Source: Arthrobacter sp. efr-133-R2A-120
GTDB lineage: Bacteria; Actinomycetota; Actinomycetes; Actinomycetales; Micrococcaceae
Reading direction: 5' to 3'
Length of the DNA: 64,000 bases
Assembly (NCBI RefSeq): GCF_030209835.1
Contig: NZ_JARVRF010000003.1
Span: forward strand, 186,001 to 250,000
Shown: positions 61,406 through 64,000 of the stretch, in pieces
Layout of the letters: the number at the start of each line of letters is the position of its first letter
Position numbering within the stretch: the first letter of the stretch is position 1
Position numbers and translations under genes: made by a program
The notes under the pieces: model-generated
What the model was told of the DNA's origin: nothing
Databases searched by the model: none
Seen by the model: only the letters and a program-made list of their open reading frames with translations

Positions 61406-62692
61406 GTGGCTTCGAAGCCCGCTTCTGCTTTGCTGCGCCGATTCGGAGGCTTTGCAACGTCGCTCTTGTTTTCAACTGCCGTAAATCTCCTTGCCATTCC
61501 TTTTGTGATATCGACTTTGGGTCCAGGGATATGGGGCGAACTGGCAGTGGCGCAAGCGACGGCGGCAATATTCGGCGTCGTCGTCGCGTTCGGTTGGGGA
61601 ACCGTCGGGGCAGCCATGGTCGCCTCCACCCCGGTAGCACGGCGGCCCCAAATGTTCTTGAATTCGGTGGTCAGCCGGCTCTACCTGTTCCTCTTCGCAG
61701 CGCCAGTGATGTTTTTCGTGCTCCTTCTGTTGACGCGGGTCGATCCCGTGGCGGCCGCGGTTGCCTCACTGGCCTATTTGATGCCATTCCTCGGCGCCTC
61801 CTGGTATTTCATCGGCCAGGCCAAGCCGTGGTTCCTTCTGTTCTTCGATGTGCTCCCCCAGGGACTAGGCGTCATCACCGGCGTGATTCTGCTGCAATTC
61901 TTCCCTTATGCAATCGTGTTTGCCGGCAGCCTGCTTGCGTTTAACGTCATCGCCGTCGCGGTCGGAGCTCTGGCGGCCACGAAGGGGGGACATGAAACAC
62001 CGCTCACGATGAACTTGGGCTTTGTGCCCGCCATGCAACGGCTTCGGAACCAAAAATTTGGCGTCATCGCTGCAGGCACCGGAACCATCAACAGCAATCT
62101 GCCGATGATCGCAGTCTCGCTCGTAGTCCCGCCGGCGGTCCCCCTCTACGCCCTCACGGACAAGCTGTTCAGATTTGCCGTGGCAGGGTTTGGGCCGGTG
62201 CTGCAAGTTGTGCAGGGCTGGATTCCCGAATCTGGGCGAGCCCGCAGCATGGAACGCATCCAACTAGTGGCCAAGTTTGTCCCCGCTGTCGGGGCCCTGG
62301 GCGGGGTGCTTCTGGCGGTGTTGATCCCGTGGGCAAGCCCGATCTTCTCACGGGGCGAGATCACCGTCGGATACGCATTGAGCATTCCTTTTGGCTTGAT
62401 CTTCGCGGCCGTGTTGGTAGCCCAAGTCGTCGGCCTGGCATGTCTCATACCGCTCGGCGAAGGCGCCATCCTGGCCAAATCGACGGCGCTGGGCGCCATT
62501 CTTAACGTTCCCCTGATGTTCGCCATGGGGGCACTGTACGGGGGTTCGGGCGTGGCGTGGGCCGTCGGTTTGTCCGAGGTTGTCGTGGCCGCCTATCAAG
62601 TGATGGCCGTACGGCGACACTTCAGGGAGCAGGCGTTGAAGCCGGTGCCTGAGTCCGTGGAGGATCCAGGCACCGGCCCAACCGCTCCTTAG
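61406..62692 (+). CDS. polysaccharide flippase (Wzx/MOP superfamily)
   Basis: 428 aa with about 12 hydrophobic helices, beginning LLRRFGGFATSLLFSTAVNL and then LAIPFVISTLGPGIWGELAV. The 'N...lP.li..lGp..yG....a' pattern is that of oligosaccharide-lipid flippases (RfbX/Wzx). It would move undecaprenyl-linked repeat units across the membrane. GTG start at 61406, with GGGG about 8 bases upstream. Convergent with a GT2 gene and near an RmlD-like gene, which suggests a surface-polysaccharide locus continuing past the window. Confidence 0.88.
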   Translation: MASKPASALLRRFGGFATSLLFSTAVNLLAIPFVISTLGPGIWGELAVAQATAAIFGVVVAFGWGTVGAAMVASTPVARRPQMFLNSVVSRLYLFLFAAPVMFFVLLLLTRVDPVAAAVASLAYLMPFLGASWYFIGQAKPWFLLFFDVLPQGLGVITGVILLQFFPYAIVFAGSLLAFNVIAVAVGALAATKGGHETPLTMNLGFVPAMQRLRNQKFGVIAAGTGTINSNLPMIAVSLVVPPAVPLYALTDKLFRFAVAGFGPVLQVVQGWIPESGRARSMERIQLVAKFVPAVGALGGVLLAVLIPWASPIFSRGEITVGYALSIPFGLIFAAVLVAQVVGLACLIPLGEGAILAKSTALGAILNVPLMFAMGALYGGSGVAWAVGLSEVVVAAYQVMAVRRHFREQALKPVPESVEDPGTGPTAP

Positions 62693-63694
62693 TTAGCGGC
62701 TTCGAGCTCCTAAGCCGTTGACGAAGAGCTCCGCCGGAGCACCCGCTACGAATTCCAGCAGGCATGGCGGCGCGATGTCCCCACTGCGCAAGCCTGACCA
62801 CAACACCCTCAGCGTCGGCCTCCACGCATGACCGCTGGAAAAGGCCGACAGACCGGTCTCCACGTCCGCGGAACTAATGGCAACCCGGGCCTTCAGACAG
62901 TCCATCATGGTCCGGCGCCACCCAAAGCTGAGATCGTTGGATGTGCGCAGCATCGCTAGCAGGCTCTTGCTGCCATGGTATTTCTTCGACATCGACGCAA
63001 GGTGCCGCCACGATGACAGGATGCCTCGGTGGTCTTCCACCTCCCCAAGGACATTTCCGCCGTGTTGGACGTAGTCCTGCAGCACGTCCTCTACCACCAG
63101 GGCACCACCGGTGGCCGCGGCGCACACTGCGAGCCAATGATCGTGGACCTGCGTGATGGTTTCCAGCCGCGGAAAGGGAAGCGCCAGATCGAGAAGTTCC
63201 CTGCGGAAGACGCAAAGGCTTCCGGTCACTTGGTTTTGGGCAACCAACGCGCTAAAGGGAACGTTCTTTCGGGCTGTGGAATCAGCCACAACCTCATGCC
63301 CGGGATTTCGGACCACCCTGGCCTGCCCCGAAACCAGCGCCACATCATTCAGCTGAGGAATAAGCGTGGCGAGTTTGGAGGGGTACCACCGATCATCCTG
63401 GTCCGCCAGCGCCACCCACTGCGCTTCAGGGGGAACAGCTTGAACAACCCTCTCGAAGTTACCGTAAAACCCCAGTCTTTCAGGGAATCCAAGGACCCGA
63501 AACCGGCTATCGTCGTTGAGCTCCGCCCTGACAAATTCGGCGATTTCCTGGTCGCCCCCATCGGCGGAGATCAGGCAGACAAAATCGGTGTGGCTTTGAT
63601 CCTGGATAGACCGGAGCTGGGCACGGAAAAGGTCCCAGTCAGGACGGTATGCGGCGAGGGCCACCACACCGAATGAGGAAGAGTCATAAGCCAT
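62693..63694 (-). CDS. family 2 glycosyltransferase
   Basis: 333 aa. GT-A fold: SFGVVALAAYRPDWDLFRAQ with the first strand, FVCLISADGGDQE (nucleotide Asp pair), and the DxD-like VALADQDDRWYPSKL. ETITQVHDHWLAVCAAATGG (D-x-W) resembles rhamnosyl/galactofuranosyl-type GT2 enzymes. Soluble, no membrane helices. Donor and acceptor are unknown; the dTDP-rhamnose-type gene upstream makes rhamnose a reasonable guess. It starts 12 bp after the preceding gene's stop. Confidence 0.88.
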   Translation of the reverse strand: MAYDSSSFGVVALAAYRPDWDLFRAQLRSIQDQSHTDFVCLISADGGDQEIAEFVRAELNDDSRFRVLGFPERLGFYGNFERVVQAVPPEAQWVALADQDDRWYPSKLATLIPQLNDVALVSGQARVVRNPGHEVVADSTARKNVPFSALVAQNQVTGSLCVFRRELLDLALPFPRLETITQVHDHWLAVCAAATGGALVVEDVLQDYVQHGGNVLGEVEDHRGILSSWRHLASMSKKYHGSKSLLAMLRTSNDLSFGWRRTMMDCLKARVAISSADVETGLSAFSSGHAWRPTLRVLWSGLRSGDIAPPCLLEFVAGAPAELFVNGLGARSR

Positions 63695-63706
63695 CTCGGT
63701 CAGCCG

Positions 63707-64000
63707 CTAGCCGATCGCGGGACTGGTGGCGAGGTAGGCGTCAAGAGCTTCCCGGGCGGACCGCGGCTCAAATCCCGCTTCCCGGATCTTGCTCAAGTCC
63801 AGGACGCTGTTGAGCGGGCGTGGAGCGGCGGCTTTGCCACGGAAGTACTCTTCGGTGGTGACGCCTGTGACGGAATCCCGTGCCGCGCCGCTGAGCTCGT
63901 AGACGTCGGCGGCGATGTCAGCCCATGACTGCGGCTCACCGGCGTTGCTGAGGTTGTACGTGCCGTAGCTGGCTTTGGAGTCGAGCAAGTGTTTGATTCC
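63707..64000 (-). CDS. C-terminal part of a dTDP-4-dehydrorhamnose reductase (RmlD)-like protein
   Basis: Only the last 97 codons are in the window; the frame is open to base 64000, so the start lies beyond. The visible ASYGTYNLSNAGEPQSWADI, then PRPLNSVLDLSKIREAGFEP matches the RmlD substrate-domain end (G.yN..n.G..sW...A ... aPRP.ns.Ld..k). It reduces dTDP-4-keto-rhamnose to dTDP-rhamnose, and in some actinobacteria is fused behind an RmlC-like epimerase. Next to the GT2 and flippase genes it supports a rhamnose-containing wall polymer. Confidence 0.85.
   Translation of the reverse strand, partial: GIKHLLDSKASYGTYNLSNAGEPQSWADIAADVYELSGAARDSVTGVTTEEYFRGKAAAPRPLNSVLDLSKIREAGFEPRSAREALDAYLATSPAIG

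Overview
The window looks like chromosomal DNA of a high-GC actinobacterium of the Micrococcaceae, most probably Arthrobacter or a close relative (Pseudarthrobacter, Paenarthrobacter). The basis is an Actinobacteria-type E1/E2-fused 2-oxoglutarate decarboxylase (kgd), a SAM-IV riboswitch, a SigR/RsrA pair with the GGAAT-N18-GTT promoter, a 24-residue bL37 ribosomal protein, and a tmRNA encoding the tag ANSKRTDFALAA. No prophage, insertion sequence, CRISPR array or rRNA operon was seen. Gene density is high and GC-rich third codon positions are uniform, so most of it reads as core or soft-core genome.

Layout. 1-4.5 kb: the tail of a reductase, tRNA-Arg(CCG), an intracellular M4 protease with its emfourin-type inhibitor, a GlxA-type regulator and a WYL regulator. 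4.5-13 kb: the helicase HrpA, an inverted array of short repeats, HIT protein and alcohol dehydrogenase, a sulfurtransferase, a cysteine-synthase-like PLP enzyme and an MBL hydrolase. 13-16.6 kb: a zinc module, zur facing znuACB, with a Zur-box-like palindrome upstream of znuA. 16.7-25.9 kb: two CNNM/CBS membrane proteins, kgd, a GDSL-like protein lacking its catalytic residues, and a DUF4097-PadR pair behind strong palindromes. 26-31.4 kb: bL37, the rsrA-sigR redox sigma switch, DoxX, and aroA-rsgA-hisN.

31.6-38 kb: a SAM-IV riboswitch in front of a class V aminotransferase/desulfurase-like gene, a methyltransferase, a DtxR-family regulator, an MFS exporter, small proteins and an HtrA-like protease. 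38.1-45.3 kb: a MarR-controlled catabolic cluster (SDR, amidohydrolase, glutaryl-CoA-dehydrogenase-like enzyme, MaoC hydratase, MHS-type transporter, acyl-CoA ligase), probably for uptake, CoA activation and oxidation of an unidentified organic acid. 45.7-51.4 kb: ftsE-ftsX-M23 peptidase-smpB followed by ssrA, with prfB upstream; this joins division-site wall hydrolysis with ribosome rescue.

51.5-56.3 kb: a Tad/Flp pilus operon (tadA-tadB-tadC-pilin-like-TadE-TadE-TadG-like). 56.5-61.3 kb: two large secreted proteins, a sedolisin protease with three SLH repeats and a GH25 lysozyme with four copies of an unrecognised repeat. Both genes carry the same roughly 60-bp upstream element, the most interesting unexplained signal here. 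61.4-64 kb: the start of a surface-polysaccharide locus (flippase, GT2 glycosyltransferase, RmlD-like reductase).
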